Positions 9,278 through 19,300 are shown, counted from the stretch's first letter. The stretch: 64,000 nucleotides of DNA from an uncultured SAR116 cluster alpha proteobacterium (GCA_902578815.1 CACHEI010000008.1:1-64000), one strand, 5' to 3'. Made by a program: numbers and translations. The notes: generated by a model from the letters alone, not told the origin.

Positions 9278-9964
9278 TTAGGCCCCCTTACTACTATGTA
9301 ATGCAGCAGTCTGACGGATGGAGTCAATGTTCTTCGCATAGGCGGCGGTGCCGTCGCCCCTGAAAATAGCGGATCCGGCAACAAGGGCAGTGGCACCAGC
9401 AGCGGCAACGACACCGGCCGTTTCCATGGTGATGCCGCCATCAACCTCAATGGTGATGTTACTCTCACCAATCATCTCTTTGACAATAGCGATCTTATCC
9501 GTCATCGTGCTGATGAAGGATTGTCCCCCAAAGCCAGGATTGACCGTCATCACAAGGACAAGGTCAATCCGGTCAAGAACATAGGCTAAACAATCCGGGG
9601 GCGTGTGAGGATTCAATGCGACACCTGCCCTGCATCCAAGCTCGTGAACACGTGACACCGTCCTGTCAAGGTGTGGACAGGCTTCAGCATGGACAGTGAT
9701 GATATCCACACCAGCTTCGGCATACTCTTCAAGAAGACGATCAGGATTAGATACCATTAAATGTGCATCAAAAATCTTGGTTGATGAAGCGCGGACCGCT
9801 TTAATAATCGGTGGGCCGAAGGTCAGATTGGGTACGAAATGACCATCCATGACATCAAGGTGAATCCAATCAGCACCAGCGTCATCAACCGCAACAATCT
9901 CTGCCGCCAATTCTCCGAAATCGGACGCAAGGACCGATGGCGCTATAATAATGTCATTTGCCAA
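9278..9964 (-). CDS. rpe: Ribulose-phosphate 3-epimerase
   Basis: A 228-residue TIM barrel that interconverts ribulose-5-phosphate and xylulose-5-phosphate. Family signatures are IAPSVLASDF, HLDVMDGHFVPNLTFGP, VMTVNPGFGGQ and IEVDGGI. The start is a TTG at 9964 preceded by AAGGGG at a good distance; the first ATG in frame would cut the conserved first strand. It lies directly upstream of the hydroquinone reductase gene. Confidence 0.95.
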   Translation of the reverse strand: MANDIIIAPSVLASDFGELAAEIVAVDDAGADWIHLDVMDGHFVPNLTFGPPIIKAVRASSTKIFDAHLMVSNPDRLLEEYAEAGVDIITVHAEACPHLDRTVSRVHELGCRAGVALNPHTPPDCLAYVLDRIDLVLVMTVNPGFGGQSFISTMTDKIAIVKEMIGESNITIEVDGGITMETAGVVAAAGATALVAGSAIFRGDGTAAYAKNIDSIRQTAALHSSKGA

Positions 9965-10197
9965 TTGTCTGCCCCTTCAAAGACCGCCAAATTAACAACC
10001 CATCGTTTTTGGAGGAGTATCACTTGATAAAGTGTGAAACGAAAGAACACAAGCTGTCCATCCGGTCAAAAGTCTCTTTCGCTAAAGTTAAAACTCTATA
10101 AGTAAAGGAAAGATCACAGCGAGGTTTTGCCGCATTACCCAATCTTTTCAGTCAGCGGAAATTCCTATATGTTGAGGCGTTTTTGAAAGGAGCACGT

Positions 10198-11382
10198 ATG
10201 TCCAAGCCCGTTTTTGACTGGAAAGATCCGTTCTTGCTCGACCAGCAACTTTCTGATGAAGAACGCATGGTCCGTGACACTGCCCGCCAATTTTCACGCG
10301 ACGTTCTTTTGCCGCGCGTGGTCGATGACTACAGGGAGGAGAGGTTCGACCCCGTGGTGATGCAGCAACTGGGAAAACTTGGCCTGTTGGGACCGACGAT
10401 CCCTGAGAAATATGGTGGTGCAGGCGTCAGTCATGTGGCCTATGGGTTGGCGGCACGTGAATTAGAGGCCATTGACTCAGGATATCGGTCTGCCATGTCA
10501 GTCCAGTCATCATTGGTAATGCACCCCATCCATAGCTTTGGAACTGAAGACCAGAAGATAAAATATTTGCCAGAATTAGCCACAGCCAAAATGGTTGGCT
10601 GCTTTGGCCTTAGCGAACCCGACCACGGTTCGGACCCGGGTGGTATGACAACTAAGGCTGTCAAAGTGGATGGTGGCTATCACCTCAGTGGGTCGAAAAT
10701 GTGGATCTCCAATGCACCAGTTGCCGATATTGCCATTGTATGGGCAAAACTGGATGGTATTATTCGCGGCTTTATTGTTGATCGGAAGACAGCCGGACCA
10801 GGGCTGACAACGCCCATCATTGAGGGTAAACTTTCGCTGCGTGCCTCAATCACTGGGTCCATACAGATGGACAATGCATTTGTGAGCGATGACAACATCT
10901 TTCCCGAGATATCTGGCCTGAAAGGGCCCTTTTCATGTCTTAACAAGGCCCGATATGGCATTGCTTGGGGCACCCTTGGCGCTGCGGAGTTTTGCTATGA
11001 TGCTGCAAGGCGATACACACTCGAACGGAAACAATTCGACAGGCCACTTGCAGCAAACCAACTAATCCAACTAAAGCTTGCAGACATGCATAGCGAGATA
11101 AGCCTAGGTTTGCAGGCATGTCTTCGTGTCGGCCGCCTACTTGACGATAGCAATTGCGCACCAGAGAATATTTCTACAATCAAGCGCAATAGCTGCGGCA
11201 AAGCGTTAAACATCGCGCGCATGTCGCGCGACATGCATGGCGGTAACGGTATTGCCGAGGAATATCATGTCATGCGTCACCTAGTGAATCTTGAGACTGT
11301 AAATACCTATGAAGGCACACATGATGTTCATGCGCTGATACTGGGACGTGCTATCACAGGGATTCAAGCCTTTAACGGCTGA
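10198..11382 (+). CDS. gcdH: Glutaryl-CoA dehydrogenase
   Basis: An acyl-CoA dehydrogenase of 394 residues. Features are [15 protein letters not shown] with FAD-binding residues, [37 protein letters not shown], and the catalytic Glu (about 372) in [10 protein letters not shown] close to the C-terminus. This pattern is that of glutaryl-CoA dehydrogenase, which makes crotonyl-CoA in lysine and tryptophan breakdown and passes electrons to ETF. The ATG at 10198 follows AAAGGAG. The stop lies 4 bases from the convergent EamA gene. A second ETF is encoded at 22.7-24.5 kb, but its partner need not be this enzyme. Confidence 0.9.
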   Translation: MSKPVFDWKDPFLLDQQLSDEERMVRDTARQFSRDVLLPRVVDDYREERFDPVVMQQLGKLGLLGPTIPEKYGGAGVSHVAYGLAARELEAIDSGYRSAMSVQSSLVMHPIHSFGTEDQKIKYLPELATAKMVGCFGLSEPDHGSDPGGMTTKAVKVDGGYHLSGSKMWISNAPVADIAIVWAKLDGIIRGFIVDRKTAGPGLTTPIIEGKLSLRASITGSIQMDNAFVSDDNIFPEISGLKGPFSCLNKARYGIAWGTLGAAEFCYDAARRYTLERKQFDRPLAANQLIQLKLADMHSEISLGLQACLRVGRLLDDSNCAPENISTIKRNSCGKALNIARMSRDMHGGNGIAEEYHVMRHLVNLETVNTYEGTHDVHALILGRAITGIQAFNG

Positions 11383-11386
11383 CCAG

Positions 11387-12259
11387 CTATGACTTTTGCC
11401 GCCTGATGTAGGCCGATGGGTCAATAATTACAGTGCCGACCCCGACAATCACTACGGCACCACCAAGCGAGACAACTATATCCGGGCGCTCACCCAAAAA
11501 AGTGACCGCCCCTAGGATAGTTGCCACAGGTAATAGCAGCAAAACAGGCATTACCATTGGAACCGGATACCTGGCCAGAATAAAGTACCATGCAGAATAA
11601 CCAACAACTGTCATAATCAGACCCAAATAGAGTACAGTCCCCCAAGCCACCATTGGCGCTGTCAGAATCTGCATCACGAGGTCACCCTCAAAAAGCGTAG
11701 CGGCAAAAATCATCTGCGGGCCAGCCATAACGCCCATCCATGCTGTCAGTTGAAATCCTGTAATTGCGCCTTTCATTTGTCGGATCAACACTTGTCCAAG
11801 CGCGAACGCCAACGTGCCAGCGAGAATCAGAACCACACCAAAAAACTGACCTTGAAGTGAGGGTGCGCCAACTATCGTCAAAATGCCAAGACAGGAGATG
11901 GCAATGCCCAAAACCTGCTTATTTGATGGTTTTTCACCCAAAAGCAATGCCGCAATAATCACGCCAAAAATCACCTCTGCCTGCACCAACAGAACAGCTG
12001 GAGTAGCTTCCATCCGTGCAAGCCCGGAAAATGTCAGGCCATATTGTAATGTTGCTGCGATGAATGAGATGCCGCAGATCTTTCTCAGATAGCCACGTGG
12101 GACTGGAACAAACCAGACCAACACCGTCGCTGCAATAAGGAAGCGCATGCCCATAAGCAATAACGGAGAAAAATGATCCAGCCCACCCTTTGCCAGGGCA
12201 AAGCCAAACCCCCATGTTAGCGGTACCAGAAGTGCAATCAGGGTATGTCTGATCGTCAT
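11387..12259 (-). CDS. EamA/DMT-family transporter
   Basis: A 290-residue drug/metabolite transporter of about ten membrane helices in two EamA repeats, starting with LIALLVPLTWGFGFALAKGG and with the conserved LLGEKP loop after helix 4. These proteins export amino acids and other small metabolites, or sometimes import them. It is the last gene of the six-gene minus-strand run that begins with adhC, 39 bases after the ArgE-like gene. It may carry a substrate or product of that pathway. Confidence 0.85.
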   Translation of the reverse strand: MTIRHTLIALLVPLTWGFGFALAKGGLDHFSPLLLMGMRFLIAATVLVWFVPVPRGYLRKICGISFIAATLQYGLTFSGLARMEATPAVLLVQAEVIFGVIIAALLLGEKPSNKQVLGIAISCLGILTIVGAPSLQGQFFGVVLILAGTLAFALGQVLIRQMKGAITGFQLTAWMGVMAGPQMIFAATLFEGDLVMQILTAPMVAWGTVLYLGLIMTVVGYSAWYFILARYPVPMVMPVLLLLPVATILGAVTFLGERPDIVVSLGGAVVIVGVGTVIIDPSAYIRRQKS

Positions 12260-12298
12260 CGTCGTAGCATCACTTCAATTGGGTTCTGAGCCTAAATC

Positions 12299-13474
12299 TT
12301 ACTTGGCCGATTCAAGGTGATCAAGGACAAGGTCAAGAAACTGTAACCCTTGTTCCATAGCTGCTTCTTCTATATGCTCATTTGCCTGATGCATTTGTGC
12401 CATTTCACCCGGGCCGAATATAATTGTCTCCAGTCCAGCCTTCTGGAAATAGGCACCATCAGTGCCGAATGAGACAACACCCGGCTCTTCATTTGTCCAT
12501 AAGCGCGCTACAAGTTTAGCGGCCGTCGAATTTGGACGGGGCTCCATCCCGGGAACATCCGAGACAATTGTCAATTTGATATCCGCATTGTGTGAAAGTG
12601 CTCTCATTTCAGGCACAAGGACATCATTAGCAAAGGCGCGGATATTTGCCAGAATAGGAAACGGATCGTCCCCCGGAAGAGGTCGTATCTCCCAATCGAA
12701 CTGACAAAATGCCGGAATGACATTTCGCGCCTCGCCACCATTGATCAAACCTACAGAGACACTGGTGTATGGTGGATCAAACGGTGATGCAGGATCTGGC
12801 CTGCTGGCAAGATCACGAGCGGTCTGGTTGATAAATTCAATCAGTCGGGCCGCGTAGAAAATGGCATTAACTTTGCCCGCCGGCTTTGATGCGTGCCCGG
12901 GTGTTCCAGTAACTTCTGCTAACAGCTCAATGCCACCTTTGTGACCGATGAAGGGCCGCATATTTGTCGGCTCGCCAATGATGGCCATTTCGGCGGAAAT
13001 ACCATGGCGGTCCAGAAATTCCGGCATCCGAGCGGATCCAAAACAGCCGACTTCCTCATCAAAAGTAAAAGCGAGATGGACGGGTATCTTCAACCTTTTT
13101 TGCGCGGCAACAAAATCTGGCACCATTGCCAGCACAATGGCAACGAACCCCTTCATATCCACGGCACCGCGCCCATAAAGTTTTCCTTGATCACGCCTGA
13201 GAACAAAAGGGTCACTCCGCCACCCCTGCGAAGAGGCCGGCACGACGTCTGTGTGGCCTGACAAGATAATGCCACCGTCGACAGCAGGGCCAATCGTGGC
13301 AAACAGGTTCATTTGCTGACCATCATCCGTTACATCCAGCAACACATCGATATCATGCGACTCCAAATAGGTTTTTATGTAACTGATGATCGCACCATTC
13401 GGCTCGCCACTCACTGTAGGAAAGGCAACAAGATCAGCCAAAAGATCGATTGTTCTCTCAAGTCGCGTGGACAT
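12299..13474 (-). CDS. ArgE-like M20 deacetylase (acetylornithine deacetylase family)
   Basis: A 391-residue M20 metallopeptidase-fold hydrolase. GHTDVVPA has the first metal His, GRGAVDMKG the bridging Asp, and TFDEEVGCFG the catalytic Glu pair; a dimerisation domain is inserted in the middle. It most resembles bacterial acetylornithine deacetylase, which removes N-acetyl groups from amino acids. Here it lies 3 bases after an ectoine-hydrolase-like gene. Ectoine hydrolases release N-acetyl-diaminobutyrate, so a role in deacetylating that kind of product is plausible. A true ArgE role in arginine synthesis is the alternative. Confidence 0.82.
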   Translation of the reverse strand: MSTRLERTIDLLADLVAFPTVSGEPNGAIISYIKTYLESHDIDVLLDVTDDGQQMNLFATIGPAVDGGIILSGHTDVVPASSQGWRSDPFVLRRDQGKLYGRGAVDMKGFVAIVLAMVPDFVAAQKRLKIPVHLAFTFDEEVGCFGSARMPEFLDRHGISAEMAIIGEPTNMRPFIGHKGGIELLAEVTGTPGHASKPAGKVNAIFYAARLIEFINQTARDLASRPDPASPFDPPYTSVSVGLINGGEARNVIPAFCQFDWEIRPLPGDDPFPILANIRAFANDVLVPEMRALSHNADIKLTIVSDVPGMEPRPNSTAAKLVARLWTNEEPGVVSFGTDGAYFQKAGLETIIFGPGEMAQMHQANEHIEEAAMEQGLQFLDLVLDHLESAK

Positions 13475-13477
13475 CGC

Positions 13478-14647
13478 TCAGATCACATGAACATGCTGTG
13501 GAAAGTCACACAGCCGGACACAGCCCGTCTCTGTTATGTGCAGAGTCTCGCTTAGTTCCATTCCCCAATCATCCATCCACATCCCCAAAATCACATGGAC
13601 AACCGCGTTTTGACGCATAATTGTCTGGTCCTCAGGCCGTAAAGACAATGTATGTTCGCCCCAATCAGGTGCGTAAGCATTACCTATTGAATAGCCAATC
13701 CGGCTTTTTTTCTCGAGACCGTGACGATCCAGCACCCTCTGCCATGCCTGATGAACGTCACTCGCAATAGCACCAGGTTTTAGCGCCTCCATCACTGCCA
13801 TCATTCCCTCTTGAACTGCGTCCGACGTCCGCATCAGCCTGTCCGATGGATCGCCGAGGTGCGCCGTTCTGGCCAACCCGACATTGTAGCGTTTTCTGCA
13901 CCCACCTAGCTCAAACGCCACGGTTTGCCCTGCTTCAAGTGGTGCATCGTTCCACATTGGGTGCGCCGCTGTCGCCGCTTCACCCGCTAGAATCAGGGGG
14001 TGCAAGGCGGGCATGTCTCCACCAAATTCTGGCGTTCCCTTGATCATCGCGGCGGTGATTTCAGCCATCAGATCGCATTGCCGCACGCCTATTCGCGCAC
14101 CATTCCATGCCGTCTGCATCGTGACTTCGGCAATCTGACTCGCCTGCCTCATCATGGCAATTTCGGCATCACTCTTGACGAACCGCAACCAGTTCATCAG
14201 TAAATCAGCCCCTGTCCAGCTAGCATTCGGCAAGCCAGCCTGCAACGCTCCAACAGCACGTGGTGTTAAGTAATAGACATCATCCTCAAAGCCGATTCGC
14301 GCCGTGGCAAAGCCATTGCCAGCCATCCAATCTGCCAGAAACTCCATAGGATGAGTGTCGAGACGCTGCACCAGCGGCTCTGGATAGGCAAGAATTTGCG
14401 ATTCTGTCAGATAGGTAGTGAATTTTGCCGATCCCGCATCCATCGGGCGCCCTATCCAAAATGGCCCGTCCTGCAAATCGACAAGCATGATCTGAGGCGT
14501 GTAGAACGACCAAGCATCATAGCCTGTCAACCAATTGATATTGGCCGGATCGCCGATGATCAAAGCTTCCAGCCCACGCGCAACCATTTCAGCACGTACC
14601 CTGACCAGCCTATTATTATACTCAGCTCTGGAAAACGCAGGTGCCAT
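13478..14647 (-). CDS. M24 creatinase-fold protein, ectoine hydrolase (DoeA/EutD)-like
   Basis: A 389-residue pita-bread-fold protein: an N-terminal creatinase domain (INWLTGYDAWSFY, PFWIGRPMDAGSAK) and a C-terminal M24 domain. The aminopeptidase metal ligands are mostly lost: FELGGCRKRYNVGLART stands where a metallopeptidase has Asp residues, and IGYSIGNAYAPDWGEHT replaces the His loop. Those stretches and MWMDDWGMELSE are those of DoeA, which opens the ectoine ring hydrolytically. The ATG at 14647 is chosen because GGTGAG precedes it; a GTG at 14662 is possible. It sits between a ureohydrolase and an ArgE-like gene. No DoeB, DoeC or DoeD partner is visible, so ectoine is only a candidate substrate; creatine-like compounds are another. 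Confidence 0.75.
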   Translation of the reverse strand: MAPAFSRAEYNNRLVRVRAEMVARGLEALIIGDPANINWLTGYDAWSFYTPQIMLVDLQDGPFWIGRPMDAGSAKFTTYLTESQILAYPEPLVQRLDTHPMEFLADWMAGNGFATARIGFEDDVYYLTPRAVGALQAGLPNASWTGADLLMNWLRFVKSDAEIAMMRQASQIAEVTMQTAWNGARIGVRQCDLMAEITAAMIKGTPEFGGDMPALHPLILAGEAATAAHPMWNDAPLEAGQTVAFELGGCRKRYNVGLARTAHLGDPSDRLMRTSDAVQEGMMAVMEALKPGAIASDVHQAWQRVLDRHGLEKKSRIGYSIGNAYAPDWGEHTLSLRPEDQTIMRQNAVVHVILGMWMDDWGMELSETLHITETGCVRLCDFPQHVHVI

Positions 14648-14671
14648 GACCGTTTGTCTCACCTGTAATAG

Positions 14672-15634
14672 CTAGTCGCTCATCCTGTGGGCAACTCCAG
14701 GAAGCACACACAGCATCTCAAATATCAAATTGGCTGCAAGAAGCGCCGTGTTTCCCTGTAAATCATAAGGTGGAGATACTTCCACAAGATCACAGCCAAC
14801 CAGATTTAGTCCCTGACATCCACGGATAAGTTCGATCGCCTGAACTGAAGTTAGGCCACCAATTTCAGGTGTCCCAGTGCCAGGTGCATAGGCTGGGTCG
14901 AGCGAATCTATGTCAAATGTCAGATAAACCGGGCGCGTCCTCATTTTAGCGCGAATACTGTCAATCAGTGGCGTTGCTGATTTGTGCCATAATTCTTCTG
15001 CCTGAACGATCGTAAAACCTTTGTCACGCGCCCAATCAAAATCCTCAGCGGTATATCCAGTGCCGCGCAGCCCAATCTGAAATGTATGATCAGGATCGAT
15101 CAGCCCTTCCTCAAATGCCCGACGAAACGGCGTTCCATGGGCAATGGATTCACCAAACATATGTTCATTGATGTCAGCATGTGCATCAATGTGAACAAGA
15201 CCGACAGGACCATGTTTCTTGGCAAGTGATCGCAGCACTGGCAGCGTAAGTGTATGATCCCCTCCGAGCGTCATGGGAATGACCGAATTGGTGAGGACAT
15301 TGTCATAAAACATCTCTATGCGGCGCACGGCATCCTTTAAATCAAATGTATTGATTGGCACATCGCCAATATCGGCAATCCGCAGCGAGTCAAACGGCGC
15401 GGCACGGGTCCACATATTGTAAGGGCGCAGCATCACCGACTCCGCACGTATCTGTTTTGGTCCGAAGCGAGTGCCAGGCCGGTTTGAAGTGCCTACATCC
15501 AGGGGAATACCAATAAAACACGCATCCAACCCGGCGGCATTGTCTGCTGTTGGCAAACGCATCATCGTTCCAGGACCCGCAAAACGTGGCATCTCATTGC
15601 CACCAAGTGGCTGGAATAGATCATCTTCACTCAT
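14672..15634 (-). CDS. Agmatinase/guanidinobutyrase-type ureohydrolase
   Basis: A 320-residue ureohydrolase with all Mn-binding motifs: TLGGDHTLTLP, HIDAHADINE and FDIDSLDPAYAPGTGTPE. The family removes urea from guanidino compounds such as agmatine, 4-guanidinobutyrate or 3-guanidinopropionate. The ATG at 15634 follows AAAGG; a TTG two codons earlier is less likely. It is the third gene of the operon starting with adhC, 10 bases before the M24 gene at its nearest frame. No urease or agmatine deiminase genes are nearby. Substrate specificity is not decided by sequence. Confidence 0.85.
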   Translation of the reverse strand: MSEDDLFQPLGGNEMPRFAGPGTMMRLPTADNAAGLDACFIGIPLDVGTSNRPGTRFGPKQIRAESVMLRPYNMWTRAAPFDSLRIADIGDVPINTFDLKDAVRRIEMFYDNVLTNSVIPMTLGGDHTLTLPVLRSLAKKHGPVGLVHIDAHADINEHMFGESIAHGTPFRRAFEEGLIDPDHTFQIGLRGTGYTAEDFDWARDKGFTIVQAEELWHKSATPLIDSIRAKMRTRPVYLTFDIDSLDPAYAPGTGTPEIGGLTSVQAIELIRGCQGLNLVGCDLVEVSPPYDLQGNTALLAANLIFEMLCVLPGVAHRMSD

Positions 15635-15665
15635 CGCCAAAACCTTTACCGATTTTAGTCAATAG

Positions 15666-16493
15666 CTAAAGGCGTGCGGCGTGCCAGCGCAGGTGATCAT
15701 CCATGAACGTCGAGATGAAGAAATAGGAATGGTCGTAGCCAGCCTGCATCCGCAAAGTTAAATTGATATTGGCCTTCTGGCACGCCGTCTCAAGCAGCCA
15801 TGGGCGCAAACCGCTATCCAGAAAGCTGTCGGCATCACCCTGATCAACCAGAAAATCAGAGCCTTGGTGCCCGTCCTCGATCAAGGCAACAGCGTCATAT
15901 GCGCGCCAACTGGCCATGTCATCTCCCAGATATTTGCCAAAGGCAGTTGCCGACCAGTCTGCCGTCATCGGATTAACAATCGGCGCAAAGGCTGAACAGC
16001 TCTTAAATCTCTCCGGGTTCCTAAGCGCCATAATCAGCGCACCATGACCACCCATCGAATGGCCAAAGATGCCCTGACGCGACATATCAGTAGCGAAGTT
16101 TGCCGCTACCAGTTCCGACAATTCGCCCAGAATATACGAGTACATCTGGTAATGCTTAGCATAGGGGTTTGCCGTAGCATTTAGATAGAAGCCAGCTCCT
16201 GAGCCAAACTGCCAGTTGTCAGCCTCATCGGGCACTTCATCTCCACGCGGGCTGGTGTCCGGACAGACTACGGCAATGCCAAGTTTGGCAGCCATGCGTC
16301 TGTACTCGCCCTTTTCCATGACATTGGCGTGGCTGCAGGTGAGGCCTGACAGGTACCATAGAACAGGGACAGGCCCTTTGCTATCCGGCGGCATGAAGAC
16401 AGCAAATGTCATATCACAACTAGTGGTTTTTGCCTGATGCCTATAGACACCTTGAACGCCACCATAAGACAGGGCTTTTGAGACAGTTTCCAT
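15666..16493 (-). CDS. fghA: S-formylglutathione hydrolase
   Basis: A 275-residue esterase-D-family alpha/beta hydrolase. YLSGLTCSHANVMEKGEYRR is the family's oxyanion region, GHSMGGHGAL holds the nucleophilic Ser, and GYDHSYFFISTF the catalytic His. It hydrolyses S-formylglutathione to formate and glutathione, the second step of GSH-dependent formaldehyde oxidation. Its ATG overlaps the stop of adhC as ATGA, so translation is probably coupled. Confidence 0.95.
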   Translation of the reverse strand: METVSKALSYGGVQGVYRHQAKTTSCDMTFAVFMPPDSKGPVPVLWYLSGLTCSHANVMEKGEYRRMAAKLGIAVVCPDTSPRGDEVPDEADNWQFGSGAGFYLNATANPYAKHYQMYSYILGELSELVAANFATDMSRQGIFGHSMGGHGALIMALRNPERFKSCSAFAPIVNPMTADWSATAFGKYLGDDMASWRAYDAVALIEDGHQGSDFLVDQGDADSFLDSGLRPWLLETACQKANINLTLRMQAGYDHSYFFISTFMDDHLRWHAARL

Positions 16494-17602
16494 CAGAATA
16501 CAACAACCGACCGGATTGACTCACCAGCATGCATGAGATCAAAGCCCTTATTAATATCCTCAAGTGCCAGCGTATGCGTGATCATTGGATCAATATCAAT
16601 CTTTCCCTGCATGTACCAATCGACAATCTTTGGCACATCGGTCCGGCCACGCGCACCGCCAAAGGCTGTGCCACGCCAGCTGCGCCCCGTCACCAGTTGG
16701 AACGGGCGCGTTGAAATTTCCTGCCCTGCCCCGGCCACCCCGATGATGATTGATTCTCCCCATCCCTTGTGCGCACATTCAAGTGCTTGGCGCATAACAG
16801 AAGTGTTACCAATACATTCAAAGGAATAGTCAGCGCCACCACCAGTCAACTCAATAAGATGGGCAACAAGGTCACCCTCGATCTCACTTGGATTGACAAA
16901 ATGCGTCATTCCAAATTTTTCACCCCATTCCTTTTTACTATTATTTAGGTCGACGCCCACGATCATATTGGCCCCAATCATGCGAAGACCCTGAATAACA
17001 TTCAGCCCGATGCCACCGAGGCCAAACACCACCGCATTACAACCAAGCTCTGCTTTGGCGGTGTTAACCACGGCACCAATGCCCGTAGTCACGCCGCATC
17101 CAATGTAACAGATCTTGTCAAACGGCGCTGCCTTATCAACTTTGGCAACAGCTATTTCCGGCAGCACAGTAAAGTTCGAAAATGTAGAAGTTCCCATGTA
17201 GTGAAGAACCTGTTTGCCATTGATTGAGAAACGGCTGGTACCATCAGGCATCACACCTTGACCCTGCGTGGTGCGGATAGCCTGACAAAGATTCGTCTTT
17301 GGATGGAGACAATAGTCACACTCGCGGCACTCCGGAGTATAGAGCGGGATGACGTGATCACCCACCTCGACACTAGTCACGCCCGCGCCTGCCTCGCGCA
17401 CAATGCCTGCACCCTCATGCCCAAGAATCGCTGGGAACATACCCTCTGGATCGGCACCAGAGAGAGTAAACTCATCCGTATGGCAAATGCCGGTCGCCAT
17501 AATTTCTACCAGCACCTCGCCAGAGCGAGGGCCATCAAGGTCGACCTCCATGACTTCAAGTGGTTTACCTGCCTCAAAAGCAACTGCGGCTCTCGTCTTC
17601 AT
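16493..17602 (-). CDS. adhC: S-(hydroxymethyl)glutathione dehydrogenase / class III alcohol dehydrogenase
   Basis: A 369-residue Zn-dependent dehydrogenase. CHTDEFTLSG and GHEGAGIV carry catalytic Zn ligands, a CRECDYCLHPKTNLC loop binds structural Zn, and GLGGIGLNVIQG is the NAD-binding turn. It oxidises S-hydroxymethylglutathione, formed from formaldehyde, to S-formylglutathione. The ATG at 17602 is chosen because GGGGAG precedes it; an ATG six codons upstream lacks one. It heads the minus-strand operon, implying that something encoded downstream yields formaldehyde or that methylated compounds are used. Confidence 0.95.
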   Translation of the reverse strand: MKTRAAVAFEAGKPLEVMEVDLDGPRSGEVLVEIMATGICHTDEFTLSGADPEGMFPAILGHEGAGIVREAGAGVTSVEVGDHVIPLYTPECRECDYCLHPKTNLCQAIRTTQGQGVMPDGTSRFSINGKQVLHYMGTSTFSNFTVLPEIAVAKVDKAAPFDKICYIGCGVTTGIGAVVNTAKAELGCNAVVFGLGGIGLNVIQGLRMIGANMIVGVDLNNSKKEWGEKFGMTHFVNPSEIEGDLVAHLIELTGGGADYSFECIGNTSVMRQALECAHKGWGESIIIGVAGAGQEISTRPFQLVTGRSWRGTAFGGARGRTDVPKIVDWYMQGKIDIDPMITHTLALEDINKGFDLMHAGESIRSVVVF

Positions 17603-17751
17603 ATTCCCACTCCCCAACATGTAAAGTTATTATGTTATTTGGTTGAATTCACTCACTCAAGAACGATGACACGACACTCAGGCAAAATTCAAGGCAGTTT
17701 TTGTGGATTGACCGCGTCTGTCCAGCTAACTCCCTAATCTTAAATAAAGAA

Positions 17752-18636
17752 CTATGAGCCGGAAGTTCGTTGAAAGTTTGACAAAAAATTTACTAATTCT
17801 GTAGCAACTCTGCCGGTCTGCTCAATGTGCTGAAAGTGCCCACAATTTTCCAAACACACGAAATAAGAATTTTTTAAAACTTCTGCCATTTCCCAGCTTA
17901 CATTTAACGGCACCATTCGATCACAGTCAGAGGCGATTACGAGCACCGGAACCACAATTTCTCCCACACGTTTACTCAGATCAAATCTGCTACAGGCGAG
18001 AAAATCCCCAAATACAGTTTTTGAGCCCGCATCAAGCATTCTTTGCTTGGCTTTTTCCCTGAAAAACGCCGCCATCTGCGGACTGTCCGCAACAGCCCCA
18101 GTTTTTTTATGCCATGAATATCTAACGATACTGTCGACAGTTGCTTCAAAAGTGTGTTGTAAACCTTCAAGAATAGAATCGTTAACAATCATCTTACTCG
18201 CACCACCAATCGCCACAACCGAACAAATACGCCGATGGTGACTTAGTGAAGCGTTTAATGCGACTGCGGCACCCATAGAATGTCCTACTAAGCATGTGTT
18301 TTCGAGGTCCATGGCATCCAAAAATTCCATGATGTCACTCGAATATTCATCTATGCTGGTTTTATTTTTGCCTTCCGATTTTCCATGCCCAGGTAAATCA
18401 ACAGCGTAGACTGAATAATCGTCTAACCCAGCATTAAAAAGCCTGATGACACCGTGATTGCTTGGCGTTAATCCAGCTGATCTAGTTTGATCGTTGACAC
18501 AGCGCCATGCCATTGGCCAATCAATTTCTTGTCCACCCGCGCCATGAATTAGAACAATTTTCGGACTGTTGATATCTCCAATAACACCATTGAAACTGTA
18601 TGATATTTCGTGATTTTGGATAGTGACTTTGGGCAT
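17752..18636 (-). CDS. Alpha/beta hydrolase
   Basis: A 294-residue alpha/beta hydrolase. VLIHGAGG is the oxyanion loop, GHSMGAA holds the nucleophile Ser, an Asp lies in ASDCDRMVP, and His is in ENCGHFQHIEQ. VDLPGHGKSEG is the conserved strand-4 turn. The substrate is unknown; it may be an ester, lactone or C-C bond hydrolase. It is AT-rich compared with the operon to its left and marks the start of the accessory stretch. Its own promoter probably lies in 18640-18780. Confidence 0.8.
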   Translation of the reverse strand: MPKVTIQNHEISYSFNGVIGDINSPKIVLIHGAGGQEIDWPMAWRCVNDQTRSAGLTPSNHGVIRLFNAGLDDYSVYAVDLPGHGKSEGKNKTSIDEYSSDIMEFLDAMDLENTCLVGHSMGAAVALNASLSHHRRICSVVAIGGASKMIVNDSILEGLQHTFEATVDSIVRYSWHKKTGAVADSPQMAAFFREKAKQRMLDAGSKTVFGDFLACSRFDLSKRVGEIVVPVLVIASDCDRMVPLNVSWEMAEVLKNSYFVCLENCGHFQHIEQTGRVATELVNFLSNFQRTSGS

Positions 18637-18639
18637 TCA

Positions 18640-19300
18640 ATAAACCCTATGAAAAAATTGACATCCAAAAACAGGTAACTGACCAATTAATGAACACGTA
18701 AACTCGTTGCATCGTGCAATAATTTGTCTGACATATACCAAATTAAGGTAATTCAACCACTCTTTACCAAATGTGTAAAAAATCAATTAAAGATTTTCGG
18801 CTAGCTCTGCTTTCTCTAAGGAGGCAATCAACGCGGCAATAAAGTAAGTTTAAAAAAATTTGTCTACCCCGACACGGGGACTGAAAAGCCTGATTACTCG
18901 CCGAAAATAAAACTTGACGAAAACAGGCCTACCATGGTCACCCAGAACATTTATCGCGCAAATCTTGACTAAGTTGATGATAGTCCCATCACCCTAAGCG
19001 ATATACCTGCTAGTGCAAGAATAATTACAAAAATGTGGGAAGAAAATATTACATCGTTCCCAAAAATGAAGACATCCAATTTTCACACTGTTGATCACGC
19101 AACCAATCCATGAAGCTCCTAAGTTTAAAAAATTAAATTATGGTGAAGAATTAACCAGAAAGTTGATTTGTCTGGTTCACTTACCACTAATAGTCTGGCA
19201 CTAATATAATATTGATGTTGCTAGGCGACCAAGGTGGTGATGCACCTTTTGGGAGTCGTTTATTACAAGCGTGTAAGCCTCTGAATACTTGGTAAAGTTT
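18640..19300. other. AT-rich gap with possible plus-strand gene debris
   Basis: No intact gene is seen. On the plus strand, from about 18855, one frame reads KFVYPDTGTEKPDYSPK ... MVTQNIYRANLD, a TAA at about 18969, then VDDSPITLSDIPASARIITK and beyond to about 19112. Near 19217-19294 another frame reads GDQGGDAPFGSRLLQACKPL. These look like pieces of former genes, but no family was recognised and chance is possible. Confidence 0.3.

Noticed and set aside
12299-13474. Naming the ArgE-like gene argE outright
   Set aside because: Its operon partners are catabolic and no other arginine synthesis gene is near, so only the family is safe.
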